Source: Telopea speciosissima
Taxonomy: Eukaryota; Streptophyta; Magnoliopsida; Proteales; Proteaceae
DNA length: 64,000 nt
Reading direction: 5' to 3'
NCBI RefSeq assembly: GCF_018873765.1
Contig: NC_057922.1
Coordinates: 9,871,563 to 9,935,562, forward strand
The position numbers were made by a program, and so were the translations under genes. Of this stretch, positions 1 to 11,721 are shown piece by piece. Position 1 is the first letter of the stretch, and every line of letters starts with the position of its first letter. The notes under the pieces are model-generated. The model saw only the letters and a list, made by a program, of their open reading frames with translations, was not told the DNA's origin and searched no databases.

Positions 1-1360
1 AGATAATCTAACATGATAAGTGATACACCTTGTGAGGTGCCAGCAAGTTGAATTTCCTACTGCTGCTTTAGTCTTGTTCTAACAATATTTCTAATTATTC
101 TGTCACCAACCCGAAGTAACTACGATAAGACTTGTTTGATTTAAGCTATTTTATTTCTTTATATATTTAAGATATTTTAGATGGTTGTGTCTCCATGGAT
201 TGATTCTACTAGTTTTTTTTTTTTAATTTTTTGATAGGTACTTAGGAAAAAAAGAGAGTAAATCTTCAAGTTATCTTGCTGAACATCACGCTTTAATAGT
301 TAGAGCCCATGCCACATATTAAGATAACTATATACAAAGACAATGAAGTAAATCTACCCTTAAAATAAAATTTTCGATTGGTTTTTTCTTTTATTTGGGG
401 GGGGGGGGGGTGGTGAGGTACTACAACTATTGTTAATGGTGCAAGTCAATCTCTTATGTTGAAAAAGTGTCTAGGGCACAGCTTGTGGTGCATAAAAACC
501 CATATTTACTAGGAAGTAGTCTCCTTACAGCCAAAGCGAAAAGATCACACTGCAAAATTACAAAATTTTAAGCTATCCAAATGACACGTAGTAAAAAAAT
601 AAAAAATAAAATAAAGAACTAAGTTTTCCTTCAGTCACGGTGAATGAGAATCTATTTTTTATTGTAATATGAATTATACATGAGAGAGGTTTTCCATAGC
701 CTCAGAGTCAAAGTTGTTTCTTGGGTGGCAGCATAGAGGTTAAACTTATTGACACCTCTTTTGGAATCAGTCTTGTGGCTCACAAAGAGCAACATGCAGG
801 AGAAGATGCTTGTTTTGGAACATCACACACCTAAAAGGTTTCCATGCCTGATTCTTCCATGTTACCTTAATGGTGAAGAAGATTTCCTTAATTACTTGGA
901 GGGTTTTTTTTTTTAAATTTTTTGGTAAATAATTACTTGGAGGGTTTGAATCATATGATGTAATAATTAATGCATCATATATATGCTTATTTATGATGAT
1001 ATCTTCCACTATGAATAACAAAACGTATACCATACTATTTTGAAAGAATTAAAAAAAGGGCAGAAACTTTAATTACAAAAAATAAAAAATAAAAATGATA
1101 TAGTAAAATACATTACAAATCAAACAATATGTTAACAATCAGAATCACTTGGTTTGCACTTTTCAAACCAAATAATGTCTATTTTTGTAGAGTAATTATT
1201 AGGAATTTGGGTAAAAACATTCTCAAAAGCTAGCCATTAAGGAGAGGATGTTCAAGTACCTATTAAATCATCCACATCCACATTCATATCCGATGTGAGA
1301 TTATTTTTTCGCTGAAACCTCAACAGTATTAACTATTAACAATTAAAAGAGGAAAAAAAA
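1..1360. other. AT-rich intergenic stretch, no gene seen
   Basis: No coding exon, RNA gene or clear transposon is recognisable on either strand. The stretch holds A/T-rich sequence and a poly-G tract near 397-410. The short open frames here have no familiar motifs and look like chance. Confidence 0.5.
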
Positions 1361-1369
1361 ATTGGGTGA

Positions 1370-1735
1370 ATATTTGTATAAACATTTTCTTAAATCAGTT
1401 CACAAAGTTATTCTTTTTGTTTAAGGTTTTAAAAAACATTTTTAATAAATATTCTAATTGTTCTCCGATGGACCTTGAAAGGGATTGGTCAGATCTGCTA
1501 AAAAGAGCTTCGGACAGCGTGGTGGAAAGCTTGTTGGAGATAGAGGCAGAAGGAAAAAGTTTCGGGAATCAATAGAAACATAGATCTCAATTCATGAATT
1601 AAAATTTGGATTAAACAAATATAATTATGTTGTACAGAGAACTCTTAAGATTTCTTCATATTTACTATATGCGTATGCAAGTGAACAGTTTCCCCGTTCT
1701 AATTAAAGTTAAAATTAATTCCCTTTATTTATTAA
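1370..1735 (+). repeat. Dispersed repeat family R1, copy a
   Basis: This copy contains a block around 1480-1560 shared with copies near 2430-2560, 13740-13860 and 25920-26050. The shared core reads roughly WSDLLKRASDSVVE when translated. A second block (about 1665-1735, containing atgcgtatgcaagtgaac) also recurs near 12570-12640. The frame closes soon after the core in this and other copies, so I treat it as a repeat, possibly derived from an old exon, and not as a gene. Confidence 0.5.
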
Positions 1736-1889
1736 ACTAATCATATTATATAACAACAATATGAAATAGATACTAAAACTTGATCATGGCAGCTAGCTAA
1801 GAATTTCATTCCTCGCAAAAGCTAAAGCTAAGAATGCACTCTTGACAAAAATGAGAATTGACTCAAACAATTAGGTAATGCCACATTAC

Positions 1890-2560
1890 TTAATTGGAAA
1901 TCTAGGCTGTGTTTGGTAAAGTTTTCCTTCCCTGCGATTTATGTGCTGTTTCTTTTGCCCTTTGGTACTTTTTTTTTTAATGAATATTTTAGTAAATCTA
2001 GGCTGTGTTTGGTATGCATTCCCATTCTGAGATTGCACAACCTCATTCACAGATGGCAGAATACATTCTTGAGTGAAAATGAGAACATTGCTTGGATACA
2101 TATTGGCTAAAATGGATTTTTTATTTTAGAATGCATTTTAGCATTTCATCGAACAACTCATAGGCAATCTCAGGTACACAACTCAATTGACTAAAATCAG
2201 TGCATAACAAGAAAAAGCTAAGACTCTCTGATTATAGATTTGGAACAATTTCTGGGATCTGAGAACGAGAATGCAAAACAAAGAACATTTTTTATATTCC
2301 AGAATGTGTACTTGATGCAGAATGCATACCAAACATAGCTCTAATCGTTGAGTGATTCAAATTTTTTTTTTTTAATTTTCAAGTTCAAAAATTGAGAATT
2401 TACCTCAATTTTGTACAATTTTGTCCATTGTTAGTGATTTGTCGGATCTGCTAAAAAGAGTTTCGAACAGCGTGGTGGAAATCTTTATGGAGTTATAGAT
2501 GCAGATCGAAGAAAAGAAGGTAACGACGTCAATACAAACAGACATCTCCATGTATTAAGT
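1890..2560 (+). repeat. Dispersed repeat R1, copy b, split by a MITE
   Basis: The left half (about 1925-1998, ending in a T-rich run and a gaatattttag-like stretch) matches the segments before the core in the copies at 13.6 kb and 25.8 kb. The right half (about 2430-2560) carries the WSDLLKR-like core. Between them lies the TIR element at 1999-2340, so that element is younger than this repeat copy. Confidence 0.45.
1999..2340. mobile_element. hAT-like MITE
   Basis: The ends are inverted repeats of about 20 bp: left TAGGCTGTGTTTGGTATGCA, and on the other strand at the right end AGCTATGTTTGGTATGCATT. The core GTGTTTGGTATGCATTC is the common end motif of plant hAT-type MITEs. The 342-bp interior has no coding capacity. 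I could not see an exact 8-bp target duplication. A similar start (ctaggctgtgtttggta) also occurs at about 1904 as a solitary end. Confidence 0.6.
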
Positions 2561-2691
2561 ATTGTATGGCCAAAGCTAACTCAAGCAGAATAGTTTTCGG
2601 AAAATTATCACCTCCAATTCGCTGTGAGTTTCATTTCTTGCAATTCTTCTAATTGGGGGAGTGGACCCCACCTTGGGCAATGTGTTCTGGT
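2561..2691. other. Short spacer, nothing recognised
   Basis: Spacer between repeat copy R1b and the next MITE. Nothing is recognised in it. Confidence 0.4.
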
Positions 2692-2845
2692 AATTTTTTT
2701 TTTATGCGGTTCTTCGGTGCCTCTCACAAGAGGATGGTGGACCCCACCCGAGCAGAGTATTTGGTCAATGCCCCGGGTGGGTCCCACCCCATTCGTATGA
2801 GAGACACTAGGGAACCGCATCAGCCAGGGAACCGTAGATAAAAAC
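2692..2845. mobile_element. Fold-back MITE, family M2, copy 1
   Basis: The right end (ccagggaaccgtagataaaaa) is the inverted complement of the left end (tttttatgcggttcttcggtg) with a few changes. The same fold-back layout and end motif (tttttatc..gcggttccctg) recurs at 14838-15002. There is no coding capacity. The interior has GGGTGGGTCC-like palindromic pieces. Confidence 0.5.
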
Positions 2846-2999
2846 GATTTAGAGATAGGGTGGTCATTTCTATCCCCTATGATAGAAATTGTAGGTAATG
2901 AAACGGACAACAAATTGGAGACATGAAGGGGATAACGATTCATAGCTTTCCCGATTTTTAAACTTGTGCATGGGCGCTTGAGCTGGCCAACCGCAGGGT

Positions 3000-4617
3000 G
3001 GGCCTCCCCTTTGATTTGTGCACACCCCCTCAAAGTATCCAATATCTCAGAAATTTATCAAACTTGGTTAAAATGTCACAGACACCCCTTATTTTTATGA
3101 ATTTATTTCAACTTAGTGCACTCCGTTAATCTATGCAGTTAAGTATCTGTTAACTCTTTTTAAATGACAAAATTACCTTTACGTGTGAAATTTCCATAAT
3201 ACCCTTAAAGGGTAAAATCCCAAATACAAACCATTCTCTTCATGGGACCCACCATTTCTTCTTCTTCGTTTCTTTATGCTCCACCGCTGCAACCTCCGAC
3301 CACCACCGATTCAAGAACATCTGTGTTACTGCGAATCATGGTGGGCAGTGGACATCAAGTTTTGCCATCCTCCACCCTTGCCTGCTCTCCCCTCCCTTGC
3401 CTCTGTCCTTGAGTTGAGTTCCTCTGCAACTCAACTCTGCTGCCCCACGGCCTCCACTGCTCCTGCATCTCATTAGCGAAACAATGTTCTACAGCCCCAA
3501 AGCTTGCAGCCACGATCCAAGCTCTGCTTGTCGAACTCATTTTCTGTTCTTCGCCACTCGCTACTGTTATTGCTTCTCTTTGAATCTCAAGAATCAAGTA
3601 GAAGAGATGGATGCAGTGACTGTAATCTGGATGTTCTCTAAAATTCTTGCTGATATCGGATACTTGATATCAAACTCAGGCATTCAAATAGTAGAGACTT
3701 CTTCTCTGACCTTTTGGCTTCTGCAACACTTGAGGGTATAAATCCAAGAGACTCATGTCACATAAGAGAGAAGCTATTGAAGCGTGTTGCCATATTGGGC
3801 TGCGAAGAGGAACCCAAAGAGTTGGCCGCTGATCTTAATGTTATCGGAAATCATCACTCCCCGCCCCCCTCGACCTCGCCTCCCATTCTCTGCACAGATC
3901 TATTTCCAGCCGAAAACCCATGTTCATAGACCCGCAAATGTAACCTAGGAGATTAAACAAGCGCATAGTGATCTCAATTGATTAAGTCTTGGGTCCATCC
4001 ATGATTTTAAAAGTCAAAATCAAACCAACAGAATCATCCGCGTATGTAACCTAGGATATTAAACAAGCGCAAAGTGACAAACTCCCACCCCCATTTTCCT
4101 TCTTTTTTTTTTTTTTTCCATCACCATCATCCGCTAATTACAGAAAGGAACAAAGGCAAGAAAATTTTTTGAGTGTTTTTCTAATCTAGAGATTCTTAAG
4201 CCAAGAAATCCAAATCCTAAGGAAATCTATTCCCACCCCTTTCAAGATCCTATTTTCGTTCGATGCAGAACCTGAATCCATGGAGGTTGTCACTTACATA
4301 CACTCGTTATTCTTTGATTTTAAAAGAAGAAAAAATCATGTTACGTACCGTGCCATCTTTGGCTCCCGCCAAAGGAGCCGGAGTCAAGATGGAGGGGAAA
4401 GGGAGAGCCGGGGCCGATGTGAGGTAGAGGGAACTTATAATTTAGGTACCTTAAGTATTATTTACCTATTTTTTATTTAAATAATTAAGAGGATAGAATC
4501 GACATTTTCTCTTAGGGGTAACCCTGCTTAACGTCTGGGGTATCTGTGACATTTTGATCAAGTTTGGTAAGTTTATGAGATATTAGATACTTTTAGGGGG
4601 TGCCTGAAATTTTCCCA
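3000..4617. mobile_element. Mutator-like TIR element with gene-like filler (Pack-MULE candidate)
   Basis: The left end (about 3005-3085) and the right end (about 4520-4617) are inverted repeats of about 80 bp. They share accccct..aaagtatc.aatatctca, then a block around aaacttg.t.aaaatgtcacaga.acccc. The interior (about 3240-4000) is richer in GC and includes an open stretch at 3714-3929 with a good-looking segment (INPRDSCHIREKLLKRVAI, then LGCEEEPKELAADLNV) that looks like part of a real but unidentified plant protein. No transposase is visible. The left outer end is eroded and no 9-bp target duplication is visible. A related end occurs alone at 7489-7620. Confidence 0.55.
3714..3929 (+). 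pseudogene. Captured gene fragment, unidentified
   Basis: An open stretch within the TIR element at 3000-4617. The segment around LASATLEGINPRDSCHIREK followed by a charged region reads like a conserved exon of a plant gene. Upstream, 3607-3740 (QVEEMDAVTVIWMFSKIL) may belong to the same donor. I do not recognise the family. No start context, splice pattern or downstream continuation supports a working gene. Confidence 0.35.
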
Positions 4618-4772
4618 AAAAATAAATAATTACACAAAGGCTTTGTTTGTTTGTTCACATGCAAGACCCCAAGAAGATCTGAACTCATGACCTGTTGGTC
4701 TTTGTCAACCAAGCTACCTTGTTGGGGTTCCTACCCAAAAACAAAAAAAATGCCCTCTTGGGGTCAAAAGAA

Positions 4773-4844
4773 AGGTTCCACCGAGATTTGAACTCGGGTT
4801 ACTGGATTCAGAGTCCAATGTCCTCACCACTAGACCATGGAACC
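4773..4844 (-). tRNA. tRNA-Gln(CUG): tRNA-Gln (anticodon CUG)
   Basis: On the minus strand a 72-nt cloverleaf can be drawn. The acceptor stem GGTTCCA/TGGAACC is perfect. The D-arm region is TGGTCTAGTGGTGAGGACA. The anticodon stem TTGGA/TCCAG carries loop CTCTGAA, with anticodon CTG reading CAG codons. The T-arm is CCGAG-TTCAAAT-CTCGG and the discriminator is U. The A box (TGGTCTAGTGG) and B box (GTTCAAATC) fit an internal Pol III promoter. A run of eight or more T follows about 20 nt downstream on the minus strand (plus 4741-4750) and would serve as terminator. CCA is not encoded, as expected in a nuclear gene. Confidence 0.95.
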
Positions 4845-4928
4845 TCTTTGTTTATGTCTTACTTTACTTTCCAAATGCCTCTTCGATTTGAAAAGAAAAA
4901 TATATATTACATTTGAAAAATATAATTA

Positions 4929-5099
4929 GAAGAGAAAAAGATCTCTCTCTTGGGAGTGTGGCCTATGCCAGCACTCCCATGAGTCTACTCTCTCTTCCTT
5001 ATGTGAAAAGACACCTCTACCCCTTGTTTTAAGAAGGAGAGAGATAGACACATGGGAGTGCTGGCATAGGCCACACTCCCGTACAGAAAACTACTTCCC
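4929..5099. mobile_element. Mutator-type fold-back MITE, family M1, copy 1
   Basis: The left and right halves are near-perfect inverted repeats around gggagtgtggcctatgccag / ctggcataggccacactccc, with a short loop carrying acacctctaccccttg. It is flanked by an 8-bp repeat TATAATTA (4921-4928 and 5101-5108). A second copy lies at 36839-37006. The G-rich ends (GGGAAG..) and the 8-9 bp target duplications suggest the Mutator superfamily. Confidence 0.8.
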
Positions 5100-5261
5100 T
5101 TATAATTATGGTAGAAGTTTTAAGTGGGTTATCTTATCAAAATTTTTTTTTAAGTAGCTTATACAATCAAGATTATAAAAAATTCATTTGAAAAAAAAAA
5201 ATCAGTTCCATTTCCCTTCCTTTTACTTGCAACAATACACAACCTATATAAATGTATTTTG

Positions 5262-5845
5262 TAGCAAGGTTTGGGTTTGGGTTGGGCTTTTACAATCTTA
5301 GGTCACATATTTGAGGTAATCATCAATGTCATGTAAAGGTCTTCTCTCTCCAAGTGCTCTGTAAATCCGAACCTGCCCTGAGCCTGAACAGGGCTTGGGC
5401 TGAGATATTTGGCCCTGAGGGCGGGTCAGGATTTGAGGCCAGACTTGAGGCCTCAAGCTAAGACTTGCCCCGGCCGGCCCGACCTTGTTTTAAGTTATGC
5501 TATAAAATATATATATTGATGTAATATATATTTTATAAACTAAACGTCACCCACATTTTGTTATATGATATATTATATATGAAGATAATATGTGATCAAA
5601 TATATTTTATTATAGTTTACATAGAATTGATAATTTTCTCCCCGACCCATTCCAGCCCATGCATTCCCTTTCCCCTTCCCATGATTAGGATCAATCAAGG
5701 TCAGCCCGACCCCACCCTAAGGGCGGGTCAGGATTAGATTTTTCAGGCCCTGAGTTTGGGTCGGGCCTGGGCCCAGTTAAGGGGACTTAGGATTAGACTA
5801 GGGTTCTACAAAACCAGGCCCAACTCGACCCTGTTGCAACCCTAC
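5262..5845. repeat. GC-rich repeat with weak terminal inverted ends
   Basis: The left end (tagcaaggtttgggtttggg) and the inverted right end (tagggttgcaacagggtcga) share a tag-start and the motif ttggg. Inside are several gggcgggtcagg, ggcctgggcc and ccggccggcc blocks separated by an AT-rich middle. This looks like a non-autonomous DNA element of the kind common in plant genomes. No gene is seen. A related GC-rich patch occurs at about 19255-19440. Confidence 0.4.
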
Positions 5846-5849
5846 TAAA

Positions 5850-6329
5850 GTGTTTTCTTGCACTATTGCTCTAAACCCCTGAAAAGCAAATTATTATTTG
5901 AAAAACTACGTAATATATCATGAGAGTGATACACCTTTGCTAATAAGTCAAGTAGTATGTAACCGATTTAGCGAAAACAGGCATATTCCTAATTACCTCC
6001 AAGGGGTACGGTGAGTGTCTTTTGTGAAATTCCTAGAAGCTACTAGAGGATATTCTAGTATTTTAAACATTATATGATCTTCTAGTACTTTTTTATCCTG
6101 AACTGAACTGGTTGAGAAAAGAGTGGGTACTCAATGGATTTTTATCTCCGGCAAATCTGACACCCTACAAGTCCCTACAATTCCTCACATGGGAGTGAAA
6201 TGACCACTTACCAATTGCCTTTCACTCCCCCTTAAACGGGACGATTACTGAAGCAATCACCCTCATAAATTCCTCTTTTACGCTTCGCGTGAGTCCTTTT
6301 TTTAGCTTTTAACTTTTACTTTGTTCGTA

Positions 6330-6360
<31 letters not shown>

Positions 6361-7019
6361 CTTTTTCTTGCTCTGCAAGTGTTGCTTAGGGGTTGGGTTG
6401 CAGAAGGGGGTAGCGACACTTGATCTATTCAACTTCTTTTCCATCTTTTCCATCCCGCACCAAAGAAATCACACATAAGCACTTGGTTTGTTAACTAAGC
6501 ACCAGGTACTCGTAACCGGTCAACAGAATTAAAAAATGGTGGAAGATAAAAAGAAAAGGAAGAATGGAAGAGAGAGGGGAGCTATCAAGCTCTAGGGTGC
6601 GAATTAGCGAAAATGAAATGTCTTTTTCTCTCTCCCTTTCCCTATAGATTTTCTCTCATCTAGTCTCTCTGGTTTTCTTGATTATTACTCCAAAATTTTA
6701 TTTTTTTTTAATTTCGTTCCCCTTCTTCTCCTCATCTTATCAATTCAATTCTCTCTTCTATTGTTACTGAATTGGCAGTAATTTTTCTCCGATATAGACG
6801 TCATCTGCAGAGGGAGGGGGGAGATGGGAGGATGAGACGTGGTGGGGTTGGGTTGCAAAAGGGGGTAGCGGCGGGTGGGGTTGGGTTGTAGCAGGTGCTG
6901 GGGCTAGTGGGGTTGCGGAGGAGGAAGAAGAAGGAGAAGAAGAAGAAGAAGAAGGGCCGGTGATGGGGTGGGTCCCATTAAGTTTATTTTAAGTGTAAAA
7001 TTAGAAAGAAAAAAAAATT
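5850..7019. other. Intergenic, microsatellites only
   Basis: No coding exon is recognised. A (CT)n microsatellite lies at about 6331-6358 and a GAA/GAAGAA tract at about 6918-6955. The phrase ggggttgggttgca occurs near 6390 and is repeated near 6845 and 6880. Confidence 0.4.
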
Positions 7020-7262
7020 TAGTGTTTCATACAAACGGGGTAAATATGAAAAAACACCTTCATTAAGTAATAGGGATGCCTTATGGGCAAAATGGTAAGT
7101 TCAGCCCAAAAGGGGTATATTTGTCATTTGAGGGCAAATTTAACTAACATCGTAATATCTAACTAACAGAGTGAGAATTTAGGGGGTGCGGTTGTATAAT
7201 TTAGAAATACAGGGGGTCTCTCTGTATTTAGTACAAACCTCAGGGGGTGACAGTGTAATTTT
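7020..7262 (-). mobile_element. Solitary Mutator-like terminal repeat
   Basis: Read on the minus strand from 7262, the sequence starts gaaaaaattacactgtcacc, then accccctgtatttctaaattatac and accccct. It closely parallels the ends of the Pack-MULE at 39331-41425 (ggataaattacagtgtcacc...tttccaaattatacagctacaccccct). I could not find its partner end upstream, so the element is probably truncated. Confidence 0.45.
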
Positions 7263-7488
7263 TTCAAACAAAAAAGATGAATTATTTCAAGCAAAATCAA
7301 TGAGATAGAATAGTTTTAATCAAAACAAGCTATTCCAAATACAAATACCTCTAGAAATCGAAGACCACATGGAATTATCAAGGCCATAGTATTAAGGGTG
7401 AGGCCTAAAATTCATGATCACCCAGGTGCATTACCTCTTCATGATCACCCAGCGATGACAGTGATCCAATTTTTTGTTTTTTTTTTTT

Positions 7489-7620
7489 TTGGAAAAATTT
7501 CACAGACACCCCCTAAAAGTATCTTACATACCAGAAACAGACCATATTTGGTCAAAAAAGGCATAGACTATCTTTATTTTATGAAGATATATGAACTTAG
7601 TCCACTCCGTTTGGCGTAGC
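7489..7620 (+). mobile_element. Solitary end of the 3-kb TIR element family
   Basis: The stretch ggaaaaatttcacagacacc followed by ccctaaaagtatct, and further on a cttagtccactccgtt block, matches the left end of the element at 3000-4617 (accccctcaaagtatc..., cttagtgcactccgtt). No matching inverted end is seen nearby. Confidence 0.4.
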
Positions 7621-9660
7621 ACAAGTCGGAGCTTCTTCCTCTCACTTTATGCGTAGCAGAAGTCGGAGGTCGGAAAAAAAATCCAGATGCACATTTGGGT
7701 TCAACCTTTTGGGAAACGACAAACTCGCTCTCTCTCTCTGTTTGTGTGTGTGTAAATGTGAAATTTTGTGGTCATGCACGAGGCACTGGCAACAGTTTCT
7801 CAAGTGAAATTTTGTTGGAGTCTGACCGAATTGATAGAGAATCGATCCAACCATTATCGCTTAAAATAGAACGTTAGGTAGGCTCAACCATTGGCGACAG
7901 TTTCTCAAATGTGTTTGTTTATTTGAAAGAAGAAGAAGAAGAAGAAGAAGAATGTTAGGTAGGCTTGGTCAAGGCTGGCGGTGGCGTCGACGTTGGCTCT
8001 CGTCTCCCAATTACAATTTCCCAAAAATTAATTGGCAACTCTGTTTGATTTCCTCCCCCAAAATTCTCCCTTTTTCTTTTCTGCTAATTCTCAATTTCCA
8101 TTAATGGAGATGCTTCAGCCTTTGAAGCCTCCTTGAGAGTTTCAGCAAAAAACCAGAATCTTCTCTCCCTTTCTTTCTTTGGGTAATTTTCATTTGTTGT
8201 TGATGGGTGCTTCAGATGGTCAGGGGTAACTCTCCGCATCCTCATTTCCAAGTCTTTTTTTCCCCAATTGAAATAAACATTTATGGGCCATCGTCACTCA
8301 GAAGCAGATCCCACCGTCGTTTGAGGACAGAGAGAAGAGGACTGAGGGACTGAATTTCAATAGTGGGTTTATTGTTCTTGTTCTTCTTCAGAGGATTTCC
8401 TCTGCTACTCTACACAGAGGAATTAATCGTATCCTAATCACCTAATAGTATCACCAAGAATCAAAAAGAAATCTGAACTGCATAGTTAGGAGGAACCAGA
8501 TTTAGAGAGAAAATACTACATTCACAATCTGCTGGTCAGATGGACTAGGTATGCCGGTTGAAGGGTTATAATTTTCAATATTAGGAGACAATCCACTGGT
8601 CATATGGTTAGTTACGATCTGGACAAAAATTAGTAACTTTCTAAAAGAGTGATCCTCAGTTCTGTAACTCCTTGCGCAGAACAAAGATAGGGTCTGTTGT
8701 GATAAAGAATTTAATATGCTACTATTTTCTTATATTGTTGCAAGGTTATTAATAAAGGAGTTGGGGATCATACTATCCCACGATTTGAACAATTCGTAAA
8801 GGTTACACTTGCTGATTTCTGCAAGATGCATGATGTGAAGTGCTATTGTATGATGTAACAACAAACTTGGTGGGATGCCAAGAGGACTGGTGAGATGCTG
8901 GTCAATTTCTAGGTGGGATGCCTAGTCCATATCCTTTTCCTTTCTTATATCTTATATTTTCTTCTCCTTTTTTCTTTTCAAAGTCAGTTTCTATTACTCT
9001 AATTCATGCGTATATCAGTTACTATTCTGTTTTAATCTTCTGAGTGTTATTTCTATCCTCTAACTTCTGTTGAGTTCTATTCAGTTCCACAGAACAGATT
9101 CTAGGGATGACAGTACCATCTTTCTCTCCCATCGATTCCACAATCTGTTGGCAGAACACTGCCTATACCTGACTCCTGCAACAGCAACATAATTTGTTTA
9201 GAACTCTAATTTGCTGCTGATTTCTATTTCCTATCTCGCTAATTCGTTTCTTTAGTTGCTAAGTCTAAACCCATGTTTCTATTTTGGTTTCTCTTGCTAT
9301 TCTATGGTTCAATTATTATTTTCTCAACTTCTTCATTAGTTTCTATTCTGTTAGTTCTCACTTACTATTTCTCAGTTCTGTTGCTAATCTCTGTACTTAC
9401 TTATTCTGAGAATTTGCTTCTAGCCACTTTCTATTTTGATGAATCATTTATATCTCTGAATGTAGCCATTGGATTAACTTCTAAATTTATGGAAACATTA
9501 CTTATAGTCGTCAGATCCATCGACTAGGATTGGAACCAGATCTGATCATCCTTTATTGGGGTCTGGTATTTCTCTATTTTAGGGTTATTGTTGATCTGCG
9601 GTTCTAGATCTCATGTTGCTTTTCTAATCCTTGCCTTTGGGATTATTAGATAGAAATTAA
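7621..9660. other. Intergenic T-rich stretch, no gene seen
   Basis: There is a (GAA)n tract near 7928-7951, a CTCTCT tract near 7728, and a long pyrimidine-rich region (8930-9520) whose open frame at 9273-9527 is only Leu/Phe/Ser-rich low complexity. A tggtcttagagccatggc phrase at about 9664 resembles a tRNA-Met primer site, but no convincing LTR pair goes with it. Confidence 0.4.
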
Positions 9661-11700
9661 ATTGGTCTTAGAGCCATGGCAGAACAAAGCACTTAGGTGG
9701 AGGTGTAGGGTGGATTTGCAAGGAGAAGGGTGGGCCGGGATTGCAGGGGAGGGGGATCGAGGGAGTGGTTGGTTCCGTCGAAGAAGAAGGAGACAGAGAG
9801 AAGGATGTTGGGGCATTTTGGGTATTCATTCAACTTCTTTTACTCACATGGGGGTTTGGTAAATCTTTTTAAATCAATTCTACAACTCTTCTCCATTCTC
9901 CTTCCAACTTCGTCGTTTCTTTTATTTTCTTTACTCTCCAATTTGCTACATAACATCAAAATTGACCAGCAATTCCATCCCTGATAATCTCTTCTCAAAC
10001 CCCACTGTCCAGCCTAAACATAACCCTTCAAGTTTAGCCCCACCATACTTGTCAAGGCGATGCCTAGGTGGGTGCTTTGGACGCCTTGTTGTTGGTGCCT
10101 TGCATCTGGACTCCCTCCAATGCTTTGGGTTGCCTAGATGCCGTGACAACTATGAGGTCCACCCATTAGCCGACCTGTCTCTTTTTCTTTTTTTTTTGTC
10201 TTTTGGGGGAGGGGGTGGTTTGTTTTCTATGTTTCTAATGAAATTTGTCTATAAGGAAAAAAATATTCTCTTTCCTTGGGGTTTTATTTTACTTTTGAAA
10301 GAGTTGAATGGTAAATTTGTCAGCTAAGACAGCACTACAAATAGTGGAGTACTATTATAAAATTGGGATTTATGGACCTCATGTTATAAATTCCCTTAAC
10401 CTATTTGTACAATAACATCTACCTCAATATCAGCATCATCAATCTCTTTCCCAATACTTAAGTATCATAGTCTCCAGTCATTTCACATCTTTTCATAAAC
10501 TAAACAGAAGAATTAATCCATGTGATTCAAGTTTCATACATCAACAAATATTCTTCTCATTTCCTACTAAAATTCTCTATGGCAACAAAAAATGGTTGCC
10601 ATCAATGTTTTGAAACCCAGCAAGCTCAATAACCATTATGGAGACCAGGTGGCAGGTTACTGGGTTGGCCAACAGATCAACTGGAGGGTTGGAAAATTCT
10701 ATGTTCAGACAATAAGTAGATTTATAAATTGATATAAATAAAACAAAGGAATTAGTTATAAACATATGAGATTTCTTGCAGTAGTAAAACATTAAAATGC
10801 ATCTTCTGTGACATCAAGCATTCAAGAAAGATAAAGATAATATTTTCTTCTCATTTTTTTATGTAAAAGAAATATATATATCCAATGATATAACGGAACA
10901 TTTCCTTGTAGTGGGTAGATAACAGTTTGGTTGGTTGAATCACCAGCTCAACCAACCTTGAAAGAATCTTCAAAATCTTAATGGGTTTAGCTAAAGATAA
11001 AATCATCAGAGATGATCTCCCTGTTTTAGGGGGCAGGTTGTGGGTCAGCCAGTCAACCTGCCAGTCCTGGTGGGATCTTAGAACACTGGTTTCCAAAGTA
11101 ATAGAAATGTCTGAAAATTCATATCTATAGATTTCAAGGGAGCAACAGTTATGCCTGCAACAAAGATTCATCTAAGTAGCAGGTCATAGGGTTATAGAAA
11201 TCTTTATCAAAGCATATTAACACATAGAGTTTCCTCCCCCCACCACCACCTCCCCCCCCCCCCCCCGCCCCGCCCACCCAAAAAAATGTCTGACTTAAAA
11301 GACAGTTTCCAACATATGGACCACATCTTCCCACTCTTACCAAAGAAATGCTTGCAATCATCCCATTGGACGCATATGAGGAACAGAGAACTAAATAATT
11401 TACCATTAATAGAAACATCTCACAGTTGCTTTCATTGGAAATAAGGTAACAAAGAGCTTTGTCCTCGTCATCTCACTGAAATGAACAGGCTACATAAATA
11501 TAGGACTCCAAAGAAAATTCTAGCACAAAAGCCAAAATCCTCACCTAAAAATGGAACAACCAAAGCAGGCAATGTATCCAGGAATTTATATATTCTGGCA
11601 AAATAGCACACAGGGATAAATATTTAGATATCATAAATCACCTCAGCATAAACTTTTCTTAACGAATTGAAAAACAGGGTTTTTTTACATCCAAGGTACT
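9661..11700. other. Intergenic, no gene seen
   Basis: This stretch has a purine-rich patch at 9715-9810. Around 10600-10700 and 10915-11080 there are loosely related cca.ctcaaccaacc and tgggttggcc motifs typical of dispersed plant repeats. A C-rich run lies at 11237-11270. No recognised coding exon is present; the short frames lack family motifs. Confidence 0.4.
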
Positions 11701-11721
11701 CAGAAAAGAGATAAATCTCAC

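Noticed and set aside
4929-5099. Microsatellite-flanked hairpin as a microRNA precursor
   Set aside because: The TIR structure, target duplications and a second copy show it is a MITE; small-RNA data would be needed to claim more.
6331-6358. CT microsatellite as a regulatory GAGA-type element
   Set aside because: No gene start nearby; similar CT tracts occur throughout the window.
9273-9527. 84-codon hydrophobic open frame, possible membrane protein
   Set aside because: It lies in a pyrimidine-rich stretch. The Leu/Phe/Ser composition follows from T-richness, and no motif, splice context or homology is visible.
8695-9675. Possible LTR followed by a primer-site-like tggtcttagagccatggc
   Set aside because: No second LTR, no clear CA end before the motif and no retroelement coding downstream.
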